Both the position numbers and the translations under genes were made by a program. 64,000 nt of DNA. Source: Motacilla alba alba. Taxonomy: Eukaryota > Chordata > Aves > Passeriformes > Motacillidae. Numbering within the stretch: the first letter of the stretch is position 1; every line of letters begins with the position of its first letter. The stretch lies in assembly GCF_015832195.1 (NCBI RefSeq), contig NC_052030.1, forward strand, positions 9,815,439 through 9,879,438, given 5' to 3'. Below are positions 50,701 to 59,340 of this stretch, in pieces. The notes beneath the pieces were generated by a model. It ran no database searches, was not told the origin of the DNA, and was given only the letters and a program-made list of their open reading frames with translations.

Positions 50701-53045
50701 TGTGGTTCTCTGAGGCGTGTCCCCAGCCAGCCCACACCGCCTGGCACAAGGAGAAGCAGCAGTGGGAGCGTTATCCCTGTGCTGGCACCTCCCACCGTGC
50801 CCAGCTCCTCAGCACACAGGGACATCACCCCCTTTTGGGGCGTCCCCTCTGCCCAGGAACTGCCCTTGGCAAGGAGGTGGGATACACACAGATGGTCACT
50901 ACCTGCACTGGGATCCGTTTGGAAATGTCCACGATCAGCTCCACGTTGGCGTAGTTGTTGTTGTTCGTCCCTCCAGGGACAGGCACGTAGTGATCTGCCA
51001 TCTTGATGTACTCTGCAAGAGAGCACGGGGAATGGTGGGAGCCAGATCCCTGAGCGGCACCCCTTCCCAAATCCTCCATCCCAGGGAGGCTGGAGCAGCG
51101 GGAAACTATTTTCTCCTGGATTTGGCTGCGCAGGAGTGAAGTGTGTGACTCCAGGCTGTGCAGAGCCCTCACGTGCCAGGCAGGACAGGGCTGCCCTGGC
51201 TCAGCCCCAGGTAGGGAGCTTCCTTTTGGGGATATTTTCAGGAATTACCTGCGTTAGCCTTGAGGTCCTCGGGGGTGACCATGACCACGAAGCGAATGGC
51301 GCGCTCGTTGCGGAACATCTCGTAGGCCCAGCGGCGGATGGAGCGCATGCACTTCACAGCAGCGATGCCGTTGTTGGCGATGAGCACCTGGGGACACAGG
51401 GACAGGGGGTGGCAGGGTGAACCCTGTCCTTGCTACCCCAAGGGACGGCAGTGCAGGGGCAAGGGATGGGTGTGGAGCAAAGCAGGGGGGTGTGTTATTC
51501 AGGAGATTTCTGACAGCTGGTTGTACATCCCAGCAGAGCATGAGACTCCTCAGCAGCATCACTGATGTCTGGCACTGGGGAAAACCAAGGATGGGACTCT
51601 GGCCATCGACTGTGCCAAGCTGCTGCCTGGGGTTCCCTCTCCCAGCCCATGAGAACGAGTGAAGCCCTGGAATGAACAGCTCTGGGCTGCCATTGCTCCA
51701 AGCCTGGCAGACACAGTGCTCAAAGATGTCCCTGTGAAAAGCAGTGAGCCCCTAGCCAGGCCCAAGCAGGGGTGTGTGGGGACAGACCTTCTCGATGACA
51801 CGGTTGCCCCCAAAGCGGGTGACGAACTCGGCTGGGGAGGCAACAGAAAAATCCCGCTGCAGGTCCATCTTCCTGTGACTCTTCTTTGCCAGGTTCAGCC
51901 CCGACATGCTGGGCCTGTGGTGGGATGTGGTGGCTGTCACTGAGCCCAGGGCCACCCCAGAGAGCCCAGAGCCACTCCAGTGAGCCTTCCCCGAGCCCCA
52001 AAGCCCTGCAAAGCCTGTCCTACAAAGGTCACCAACCATATCTACAATGTGACTCAGGCAGGACATAAGGAAATTCCTTATTTGTGGAAGGATGGAAGAG
52101 CAGCCGGGATACTGCTGGCAGCACCACCTCAAACTCAGCGTGGCAAGAGCCACCGTCGGGCTGTCGATGTCACAACATGTCCCTGCAGCCAAAGGTTTGT
52201 TATTTTTAGCCAGAGCAGAGCAGCTGGAGGAGGCAGGCAGCAGCATTTGGCTTCCAAGTTGTTTCTTATGGATATCTGCTGTGCTCCCATGGGTGCAGCC
52301 AGCAGGGAGTGAGCCACCCCACAACCAAACCAGAGATTTTGGAGGGCACCCTCTGCCCTGGTCCTTGCAGGTGGCACTGCTGTCACACAGCCAAGGACAC
52401 TGGCTCTCCCCCTTCAAAGGGAGCAGGATTGAGGATGTCACCTTGTAGTTCCGAGGAGCACCAGCACGTGTGCACCCCAATTTAACCAACAGCAATACAC
52501 CCACCACAAGCACCCGCCCTCCCTAACCCGACATCCCTGCCCGGGAAAACAGCCCCGGCCATCGGGAGTTGCCATCCGTACCTGATGCCGGCGCTGGGCT
52601 CCAGAAGGGCGCTCACGGTGGGGGGCTCGGGGACGGTACCCGCCACCCCGGCCAGGCTGCTGCGCCGCCGGCCCACCCTGAAGGCCGTGGCCATCAGCTC
52701 ATCATCGGAGGAGTTATCGTCGAAGGAGCCCAGCACGAACTTGGCGAGGGCCGGGCGGCGCAGCGCCGCGGGGTTGTACACGGCGAGCTGCTCCTGCTCC
52801 GCGCCCGCCCGCCCGGCCCGCGGCGGCGGCTGCTGCCGGCCCGGGGGGCTCTGCTGGTCCGGGGGGCTCTGCTGGTCCGGGGGGCTCGGCTGCTCCGGGG
52901 GGCTCGGCTGCTCCGGGGGCCCGGCTTCGGGGGACGGGCCCGCGGGGCTCTCCTCCGGCTCCTTCTCCTGCTCGCACCGCGAGTTGGACATTTTGGCCCA
53001 AAGGAGCAGCAGCACAGCGAGCAGGAGCAGCGCAGCCGGAAACAT
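32707..53045 (-). CDS. ACACB: ACACB, acetyl-CoA carboxylase 2 (complete, 52 coding exons)
   Basis: This multidomain enzyme carboxylates acetyl-CoA to malonyl-CoA using biotin, ATP and bicarbonate. In the ACC2 isoform it is anchored at the mitochondrial outer membrane, where malonyl-CoA restrains carnitine palmitoyltransferase 1. The 52 exons rebuilt here total 7182 nt (2393 aa; human ACC2 is about 2458). The exon coordinates are given in the five domain entries that follow. Assignment to ACACB and not ACACA rests on the hydrophobic N-terminal anchor and the FOXN4/UNG neighbourhood. An in-frame TGA directly precedes the ATG at 53045, so this is the first possible start in frame. The AMPK site motif RPSMSG is present (S159), the biotin lysine is K864 in VMKIIM, and the carboxyltransferase motif NSGARIG is at 1765-1771. 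All introns are GT-AG except one GC-AG. The gene is convergent with FOXN4. Confidence 0.97.
37985..38130 (-). mobile_element. CR1 LINE 3'-end fragment in an ACACB intron
   Basis: Reverse tail: AGAGTCACAGAATTAACCAG, GGTTGGAAAAGACCTCCAAG. Confidence 0.85.
38395..38450 (-). mobile_element. CR1 LINE tail fragment in an ACACB intron
   Basis: TTGGAATGGTTTGGCTTTGAAGAGACCTTAAAGATCATCTAG-like tail (only its middle is well conserved). Confidence 0.65.
39253..44683 (-). CDS. ACACB: ACACB exons 19-35: ACC central domain
   Basis: Exons: 44537-44683, 44272-44460, 43855-43955, 43687-43775, 43463-43587, 43070-43183, 42874-42987, 42427-42516, 42216-42334, 41849-41986, 41333-41432, 41134-41241, 40898-40954, 40281-40322, 39998-40213, 39759-39914 and 39253-39456 (residues 907-1609). 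This is the non-catalytic scaffold unique to eukaryotic acetyl-CoA carboxylases, where regulatory phosphorylation and filament contacts occur. Two tiny exons (57 and 42 nt) encode [14 protein letters not shown] and [14 protein letters not shown]. The donor of exon 39998-40213 reads AAG|GCAGGG, a non-canonical GC donor. Confidence 0.95.
40430..40685 (+). mobile_element. CR1 LINE 3' segment in an ACACB intron
   Basis: It includes AGGAAGAAATTGTTCCCTGT, GCACAGGCTGCCCAGAGAAG, CCATGGCAGGGAGTGGAAC and a tail with CCCTTCCTACACAAACC. Confidence 0.92.
45095..47287 (-). CDS. ACACB: ACACB exons 13-18: end of BC, BT linker and biotin carrier domain
   Basis: Exons: 47137-47287, 46953-47056, 46299-46380, 45534-45679, 45306-45456 and 45095-45229 (residues 650-906). 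The biotinyl-carrier motif is split by an intron: E861 ends exon 17, and VMKIIMTL opens exon 18 with K864 as the biotin-accepting lysine. The preceding linker ([15 protein letters not shown]) matches the biotin carboxylase-carboxyltransferase tether of animal acetyl-CoA carboxylases. Confidence 0.95.
45849..45998 (+). repeat. 23-bp tandem repeat in an ACACB intron
   Basis: About 6.5 copies of a unit with CTGGTTTAACTCACAG joined to CCCAGAG or CCCAGAT. Confidence 0.9.
46843..46925 (+). mobile_element. CR1 LINE fragment in an ACACB intron
   Basis: CTTGGATGGGGCTTGGGGCA and GTGGTGGAAGGTGCC are CR1-like. Confidence 0.65.
47420..47540 (-). mobile_element. CR1 LINE 3'-end fragment in an ACACB intron
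   Basis: Reverse tail: GGGTTGGAAGCGATCTTAAA, CCCCTGCCATGGGCAGGGAC, CACCTTCCACTAGATCAAG. Confidence 0.88.
47806..51914 (-). CDS. ACACB: ACACB exons 2-12: biotin carboxylase domain
   Basis: In transcript order the exons are 51788-51914, 51249-51387, 50903-51012, 50659-50740, 50131-50229, 49741-49850, 49374-49484, 49005-49214, 48531-48701, 48149-48310 and 47806-47969 (residues 155-649). Exon 2 carries the AMPK target RPSMSGLNL (S159) and the domain entrance. The pre-ATP-grasp fold begins at IANNGIAA. The glycine-rich ATP loop EGGGGKG is at 392-398, and the active-site block NPRLQVEH is at 517-524. Phases alternate correctly and no stop interrupts the frame. This domain carboxylates the biotin with ATP and bicarbonate. 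Confidence 0.96.
48712..48780 (-). mobile_element. CR1 LINE tail fragment in an ACACB intron
   Basis: CATGGAATCCTGCCTTGGAA followed by GGGACCCGCAGGATC resembles a reversed CR1 tail. Confidence 0.6.
52582..53045 (-). CDS. ACACB: ACACB exon 1: membrane-anchor N terminus
   Basis: Exon 1 encodes residues 1-154. A hydrophobic leucine-rich segment (about residues 2-17, [16 protein letters not shown]) matches the ACC2-specific mitochondrial outer-membrane anchor, and a second Met (M19) follows in the same place as in the human protein. Next comes a low-complexity tract of [12 protein letters not shown] repeats (residues 43-68). The conserved [14 protein letters not shown] block then lies at 103-116. 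About 64 fewer residues precede the AMPK motif than in human, by my recollection of that protein. The donor is CAG|GTACGG. Confidence 0.93.
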
Positions 53046-53330
53046 TCACGGGCCCTGGGGGAGACGGAGCGCTCCGGTCACGGCCGTGCCGTGAAACCAC
53101 GGCCCGTCCCCAGCGCTCCGGCACCGCAGCGCCCGGTGCCGGCCGCCCTCAGCCGGAGCTGTTTCCCCTGCTCCGTGAGGAGCCGGGGGGGTGACACGGC
53201 CTCGCCTGCCCGGCCCTCACAGCCCCCTCAGGATGGCGGCCCCCAGCCCGGCCATCCCACCGGGGGGCGTTCGGGGACCCCCGAACCGCGGCAAGTGCGG
53301 TCGATGATCCCCGTCAGAGCTGGGCATGGG
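53046..53330 (-). promoter_or_regulatory. ACACB: ACACB CpG-rich promoter region
   Basis: The CpG-dense sequence of exon 1 continues upstream of the start codon for about 250 bp before giving way to a C/T-rich minisatellite. I see no clear TATA box. Transcription start and any untranslated first exon cannot be placed from sequence alone. Confidence 0.55.
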
Positions 53331-53354
53331 GGCGAGGGAAAAGCGGCACGGCCT

Positions 53355-53645
53355 TCTCAGCCCCTCACCTTGCCCTCAACCCCCTCATCTTCCCCTCAGC
53401 CCCCCATCTTCCTCTCAGCCCCCTCACCTTCCCCTCAGCCCCTCCACCTTCCCCTCAGCCCCCCACCTTGCTCTCAGCCCCCCACCTTCCCCTCAGCCCT
53501 TCACCTTGCCCTCAGCCCCCCACCTTCCTCTCAGCCCCCTCACCTCCCCTCAGCCCCCCGTCTTCACCTCAACCCCCTCACCTTCCCCTCAGCCCCCTCA
53601 CCTTCCCCTCAGCCCCCCATCTTCCCCTCAGCCCTCGCCCCCTCA
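53355..53645 (+). repeat. C/T-rich minisatellite upstream of ACACB
   Basis: CCCCTCACCTTCCCCTCAGC-type units of 17-20 bp repeat about 15 times. The + strand is nearly purine-poor throughout, and the array lies 310-600 bp upstream of the ACACB start codon. Confidence 0.9.
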
Positions 53646-54084
53646 CCATGGCTACCAGCCCCGTGCCCCCTCCGCGCCAGACCCCACTGGTCACGCCGGG
53701 CTCCCAGGTCACTCCGGTGTCAGCGGTCACTCCGTGTGTCCATCTGTCCCTCCCCGTGCCCGGGCCGGAGCCCAGGCGGTGCCAGGGCCGCCCCCGAGGG
53801 AAGCACGGGCCCCCCTGCCCCGGCTGTGCCAGCTGGGCCTCGCACGTGACGGTCACGTCAAGCAGAAATATTTCCCTGCTAACGTGTCTGGAAAACTTCT
53901 GCTGGAGATGAGGGTGGAAGGAGGGAGGGGGACACCCGATCCTTGGGGGACAAAGGTGCCCTGGCCCTGTGCCTGGTCACGGGGACGAGGACAAGGACAT
54001 GCTCCTGGGTTTGGCTCCCTGAGGGGAACAGGGACTCCCCATTCCACCCGCCCTCCCTCCCTGAGTTAAAATACCAATGCAAGA

Positions 54085-55238
54085 GCACGTAAACAAAGTA
54101 ATTTTTATTTAAAAAACACACGGGGAAAAAAAAAAACCAAAACAAGCAAACAACATATACAGCAAGGCCACAGACAGTGTAAAGTCACTGGTGATAGTGT
54201 TAGCTCAGAGAGAACACCAGAGGAAGGGTTACAAGGATATTCTATAAAAACTGGTGTCATTTCCAAAAAAAAAAGGCTCTTCACTTCCATTAAAGGAATT
54301 ACAAAGTCAAAGATGGGCTGGAAACCCAGGAGTATGAAGTCAACACCTCTTCCTCCTGGAAGTCCTAACAGTTATTGCCAACAGTGGGTGGAAACTTTAA
54401 TTTGCTCCCAAGGTGGCAAAGCACAAAGTTCCCTCTTTTAAGATCTTTAAAAGATCTGAAGTAATTTGCAACTATCAGTCCCTGAATTGGGAGATGTCAA
54501 TGAACAAACCTTCGCTGCTGCCATCAGCAAATACCCGCAGGTCCTTGATCAGCACAGCTCACCTGTCATCCAGGTGACTCCACACCCAGGAAGAACCTAA
54601 AACCTTTTGATTTTCCTGTCTGAATGCCAACAAAAAATTCAAAAAGCATTACCAAGGGTCTTGGTCACAGCCTCCCTGTGGCTGAAGGGAGGATTTATCC
54701 CAAAATCTTGAGATCATGGATACACCAAGCAACACTCCTGACCCTGTATTTTCTTTAGAGCCTTGAGAAGCCATTTTTGTACTAAATCTGTAGCAAAAAG
54801 CTAAAACCAAAAGCCTTTTCCTCCCATGGAGACAGCTCCATTCCCCCTAAATAGGCAAACTGGATTTGTGTGGGAAGGAGGCAGCAGAGCATGCACAAAA
54901 GCTGAGCAGCTCAGTAAGAACTGACATCCCTTCACCAGAATCTGAAAATAAATTCCCATTGCCACAACAAGCACAAATTAATACAGAACTCTGGTGTTTG
55001 GGGTCTTTTTTTTTTGCTTCAAACCAGGCTAAGATCCGTTCCAGCAGCAGAGCTGTCCACCAAACACTCCAACATGCTCTCGAAGAATAAACATTTAAAA
55101 GAAAAATAGAACCATCTCTGAAAGTTTGGTCGCTTGTTCATTGATCAACACCCAAAGAACAACTCTCAGGTCAGCAGGAGTTTCTCAGAAATGCCCCAAG
55201 CCCTGGCCCAGGGGCTGCTCCCAAGCCTCAGCCCCAGC
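54085..55238 (-). terminator. UNG: UNG 3' UTR and poly(A) signal
   Basis: AATAAA on the minus strand is at 54109-54104, about 1.13 kb past the stop. The tract holds no other recognisable gene. It is A/T-richer than the ACACB promoter region that follows. Confidence 0.65.
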
Positions 55239-58200
55239 TCAGAGTGCTTTCCAGTCAATGGGCTTCTTCCCAGACTTCTTGAGCAATTCGTTAGTCTTGG
55301 AGAAGTGCCGGCAGCCAAAAAACCCTCTGTTGACAGAGAGGGGTGAGGGGTGAACCGTCTGCAGGACGTGGTGACGCTTCTGGGGACAGCAGAGGAAGCC
55401 ACTTGTTAGATTTGCAGGGTTTGGGCTGCTCCTGCTCCAGGGCAGGTGATTTACCCCCACTCCTGCTCCAGGGCAGGTGATTTACCCCCACTCCTGCTCC
55501 TCCTGCTCCAGGGCAGCTGATTTACCCCCATTCCTGCTTCAGGGCAGCTTATTTACCCCCATTCCTGCTCCTCCTGCTCCAGAGAAGATGTGATTTACCC
55601 CCGTTCCTGCTCCTCCTGCTCCAGGGCAGCTGATTTACCCCCATTCCTGCTCCTCCTGCTCCAGAGAAGGTGTGATTTACCCCCATTCCTGCTCCTCCTG
55701 CTCCAGAGCAGGTGTGATTTACCCCCGTTCCTGCTCCTCCTGCTCCAGGGCAGCTGATTTACCCCCATTCCTGCTCCTGCTCCAGGGCAGGTGTGATCTC
55801 CCCTTACACCCCCTCCTGCACCAGCCTGAGACCCAAAGAACCAGCCACAAGGACCAAGACTTCTGTCCCGCTAGGCAAAGACATAAATGCCCCTGGCATT
55901 TCCCAATTGCTGTCATGCCACCAGCAGATTTCATATTGATTCATGCACCCTTAGCTAGGAAAACACAGCTCTGTCCTTGTGAGACACTGCTGACAACAGG
56001 AGCTTACACTTGCTCCACTTTTCTTGCTTAATTCTGGCAAAGGCTAAGCTGGAGCAGAAGAGCAGAAGCAGAACTCGATCTGACAGAGCTCAGGCAGGGA
56101 AAATTCCCAATTCTGCAAGGGAAGTGCCCTCTAGTGTCCACCAACCCAGGGAAAAGCCAGGGAGAGGGAAGGGCTGAGGAGGAGGAGGTGTACCCTGTCG
56201 ATGGAGCTGCCTTTCCTCTGGGCGTAGGCTCCCCAGAGCATGAAGACAAGCCCGTGCAGGTTCTTGTTGAGCCAGGACACCACAGCATCCGTGAACTGCT
56301 CCCAGCCCCTCTCCTTGTGGGACGTGGCCTGGTGAGCCCGAACCGTCAGCACCGCGTTGAGCAGGAGCACCCCTGGCAAACACAGCACATCCAGAGGGTG
56401 AAACAAGGGTTAATCCATCCCGGGACTGCCCAAGGCTGGGCTGGATGGAGCTCTGAGCAACCTGGGATACTGCAAGGTGTCCCTTGGATAAGCTTTAAGC
56501 TCCTTTCCAACCCAAACCGTTCCGGGATTCAAACTTTTTTCCCTGTTGAAGCAAGTTTTCATTTTAAGGCGCTCAGAAGTGATTTTCTCTCCTGCAGGTG
56601 GATTTTTTTCCAGCCACAGGGCTGTTTTTTTAGACAAGATTCTTTCCTGCTCCACAGGGGGCACATCACTGAGTGTCTCTGAGCTCACCTTGCTTGGCCC
56701 AGCCTGTCAGGTCCCCGTGGCCAGGGTGGGTGAAGCCCTCAATGTCCTCAGAGAGCTCCTTGTAAATATTCTCCAAGCTGCAAACCAAACCAGCAGAAGA
56801 TTTTTAATACGACAAGAGCAAGCAGCACCACTTATTGCTCTAAGCAGGCAAGAAGAGCACTCATTTTAATCTTATTATTTAAGATGAGCATTGATTTTAA
56901 TCTTATTTAAGATAATAAAGCTATTTGCAGAGACAGGGCAGCAGGGACTCTCTGTGTCTGCCTGGAAGCTTTAACGAGACTGGAAATGAAAATTTACACC
57001 CAGAGTATCACCAAAACTACACAGAATTATCCTTCCAGGTGACGCACAACTCAAATTTAAGTAGCTGCAAACCACCCCACATCGATTTTCCCAGTCCTCA
57101 TCAGCACAGAGCTGCAAATAATTAAATAACAAAATGGGTTTTGTAAACTTTCATACCTGGGGGGAGGTGGAACAGGTTTCTGGACACTGAAACAGAGCCC
57201 GTGAGCTTGCTTAGGTCCATGGTATGGATCTTGTCCCAAAATAACAACCTTTACCTGAAAGCAAACCTTGGTTAGCACTGAACTGTAATCAGTATTATTC
57301 CCCAGAGACTGAGGAAAAAAAGGCTTATAAATGAGCTTTATCCTAAAATAGAGATGAAAAAGTGCCACAAACCAACCCCTCCAAGAAACTGAAGGCAAAT
57401 CCCAGATATCTCATTGCTAAAGAGCACGGAGCCCACCTAACACTAAGGATTAATATCCCTGTGGCTTTGCTGCCAGAATAATGACTACAACTAATATAAT
57501 TTGAGTGCAAAAGACCAACATTCTCAGGGTCACAAAAAAACACCTTGTTATTTTCCAAGTAAGTTTCATCCCATTTCACCTTCATGCCACACTTCTGTGA
57601 TATTTTTGACAGGTTTTATTGGAAACAACATTACCTTGCGCTGTCTCATTTTCTTTCAATAATAGTCCTTTACTGGTCAATTAAAAGAACAAGAGATGTA
57701 CAAGATCAAAAAACTATCAGCTAGGTTAAGCTGTTAACACCAGAAAAAAAGATCAAAAGGACCAGAGGAAGCTCTGTGGCTTGTGAGGGTAATAAAAGAA
57801 TAAAATCTCGGTTTCTTATCAGACATGAAAGGGAAGGCTGGATTTATGAGTTAGGTGAGCCAAACAACAGCACCCACATCCCGTGGGATCCAAGTTTGAG
57901 GAACCAAACACTAAGGAACGCGTCTGTGCACCCACCCCGCACCCTCAGGGTTTTAAACTCCCGGGAGCAGCTCAGAGAGCCCCACACGGCGGCTCTACTC
58001 ACATCCCAGATGTCGCACATCTGCGTCCAGGTGAAGACCTGCTCGGGGGGCGGATACACCGTGTAGCGCTTCCTCTCCTCGGCCACGAACGCCATCAGCT
58101 GCGGGGGCAGGGGGCTCAGCGGGGGCTCAGCGGCCGCTTAGGGCGGGGGGGATCGGGGAATGCTGCTCACCTCCACGAAGTAGGGCTTGGAGAACTCCCC

Positions 58201-59109
58201 GGCCAGCTGCCGCCGCCAGCTGTCGCCGAAGCCCGGGGGCACGTTCCGCTCCGCCAGCAGCTGCCGCGCCGCCTCCTTGTTCCGGCGGATGCGCTCCTGC
58301 TGCTCCGCGCTCAGCGCCGGGCTCGCGTTATCGCCGACTGCCTTCGCCTTCTTGGCGGCGCTCACCTGGAGGCAGCGGGCAAAGGGGCGGCTGCGGAGGG
58401 CGCGGGAGGGCAGCGGGCGCAGCCCGGGGCGGGAGTGCAGCCTGGAGCAGGGGAGCAGCAGCCCGGGGCGGGAGTGCAGCCTGGAGCAGGGGAGCAGCAG
58501 CCCGGGGCGGCGGAGCAGCGCGGCCGCGGCGGCAGCGGCCATGGCTGCACACCGCGCGGCCATGGCTGCACAAGGCCCCGCCCAAGGGGCGGCGCCGCCG
58601 CACGCGGCCGTTCCGCGGCAAAACACAACACGCGATCCCATTGGCCGCCCGCAGCGGAGGGCGCAAATTCCCGCTCGCTATTGGCCAGCGGGGAAAAACG
58701 CTCGCTTCTCCTCATTGGCTCGTCGCGGCTGGGGGGGTGTTTTCACCTGGCAACAGTGGCGTCACGGAGGGGCTCAGCGCCCATTGGGCGGCGGCGGAGC
58801 GTGGCCGCTTGATTGGCAGCTCAGCCACGCGTGGAGGCGCGCGGGAGTTTGGAAATTGTGACCCCCCCCCCGATTCCCCTCAGAAAAGGCCGCCAGTGCC
58901 CCCGGGCCCCGCAGAGCGACACTCAGCGCCAGGCGGGCGCGCACCGCCGCCAGGCCCCTCTCCAGCCTCCCCTCTCCCCTCCTCCGTAGCCGCGGGACCC
59001 CTCACCCCCCGATCGCTACCTCAGAATCGCCGCCCGGCTCCGGGGAGCGGCCGCGCTTCTTGGCCGGCGCGGGGCTGAAGAAGGAGTGCAGCGTCCTCTG
59101 CCCGATCAT
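55239..59109 (-). CDS. UNG: UNG, uracil-DNA glycosylase, nuclear isoform (complete, 7 exons)
   Basis: Exons in order are 59020-59109, 58171-58365, 58003-58098, 57157-57254, 56689-56777, 56194-56372 and 55239-55379 (888 nt, 295 aa). The enzyme removes uracil from DNA and so starts base-excision repair. The nuclear leader starts [11 protein letters not shown], a PIP-box for PCNA, followed by a basic KKRGR signal. The water-activating motif GQDPYH is at 134-139 (catalytic D136), and the DNA-intercalation loop HPSPLS is at 259-264 (H259, L263). The residue three after L263 is Asn, where human has Tyr. A replication-protein-A-binding type helix lies in exon 2 ([18 protein letters not shown]). The exon 2 acceptor lies inside a longer upstream frame that gives the mitochondrial isoform. 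The gene is head-to-head with ALKBH2. Confidence 0.97.
55428..55798 (+). repeat. Minisatellite in UNG intron 6, about 9 copies
   Basis: Units carry CTCCTGCTCCAG and TGATTTACCCCCATTCCTG and are 33-48 bp long. The array ends 48 bp from the last UNG exon. Confidence 0.9.
56415..56535 (+). mobile_element. CR1 LINE 3'-end fragment in UNG intron 5
   Basis: GGATGGAGCTCTGAGCAACC and the tail CTCCTTTCCAACCCAAACCG are CR1-like. Confidence 0.85.
58171..58542 (-). CDS. UNG: UNG mitochondrial isoform first exon (1B plus common exon 2)
   Basis: Upstream of the exon 2 acceptor (CTCCAG, boundary 58365/58366) the reading frame stays open. An in-frame ATG at 58542 gives a 59-residue leader (58366-58542) that is rich in Ala, Leu and Arg and has no acidic residue, a typical mitochondrial presequence. 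It joins the common sequence without splicing, which would give 324 aa in all. In human UNG the nuclear exon 1A is likewise spliced into a site inside exon 1B, so the arrangement is as expected. In-frame ATGs at 58563 and 58641 are alternative starts. The leader contains a perfect 39-bp tandem duplication. Confidence 0.75.
58423..58510 (+). repeat. UNG: Perfect 39-bp tandem duplication in the UNG mitochondrial leader
   Basis: 58423-58461 and 58462-58500 are identical, and a partial third copy (CCCGGGGCGG) continues at 58501. It encodes [13 protein letters not shown] twice in the leader. Confidence 0.95.
58600..58860 (-). promoter_or_regulatory. UNG: Internal promoter for mitochondrial UNG with five CCAAT boxes
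   Basis: ATTGG (CCAAT on the minus strand, the UNG sense) occurs at 58641-58645, 58680-58684, 58714-58718, 58783-58787 and 58812-58816. The tract is CpG-rich and lies immediately upstream of the mitochondrial leader, inside intron 1 of the nuclear transcript. NF-Y-type arrays of this sort mark promoters. Transcription from it is inferred. Confidence 0.65.
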
Positions 59110-59340
59110 GGCTGCGGCGGAGCGCGGCGGGCAGCGAGCGAGGGCGGCCGGCGCTGAGTGAGGGGCGGCTGCGGCGCGGCACCGCTGGCAGGGGCGGGAC
59201 TCGCATTTGGCGCCAAAACCGCGCGCGTGCGCGGGGGGGCGTGGCCAGCTGGAGAGAAGGCGGGGCTTGGTGCCGTTTCCCGCGGGATCGCGGCTCCCGT
59301 TCCTTCCGTGCCGGGCATCGCTCCCGGTCCCGGTCCGCCC
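59110..59340. promoter_or_regulatory. Bidirectional UNG (nuclear form)/ALKBH2 promoter
   Basis: Only 231 bp separate the two divergent start codons, and all of it is CpG-rich. Visible motifs are a GC box (GGGGCGGG, 59191-59198), a perfect palindromic E2F site TTTGGCGCCAAA (59206-59217), a perfect NRF1 site (CGCGCGTGCGCG, 59222-59233) and an ETS core (CTTCCG, 59303-59308). There is no TATA box. Coordinated S-phase expression of the two repair genes is a reasonable inference. Confidence 0.8.

Noticed and set aside
52569..53849. 426-codon plus-strand frame
   Set aside because: It is antisense to ACACB exon 1 and then runs into the C/T-rich minisatellite; a composition shadow.
55428..55798. Possible additional UNG coding repeat
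   Set aside because: It lies in intron 6; exons 6 and 7 join in phase without it and match the family exactly.
57883..58812. 309-codon plus-strand frame across the UNG 5' region
   Set aside because: It is antisense to UNG exons 2-3 and the CpG-rich internal promoter; explained by base composition.
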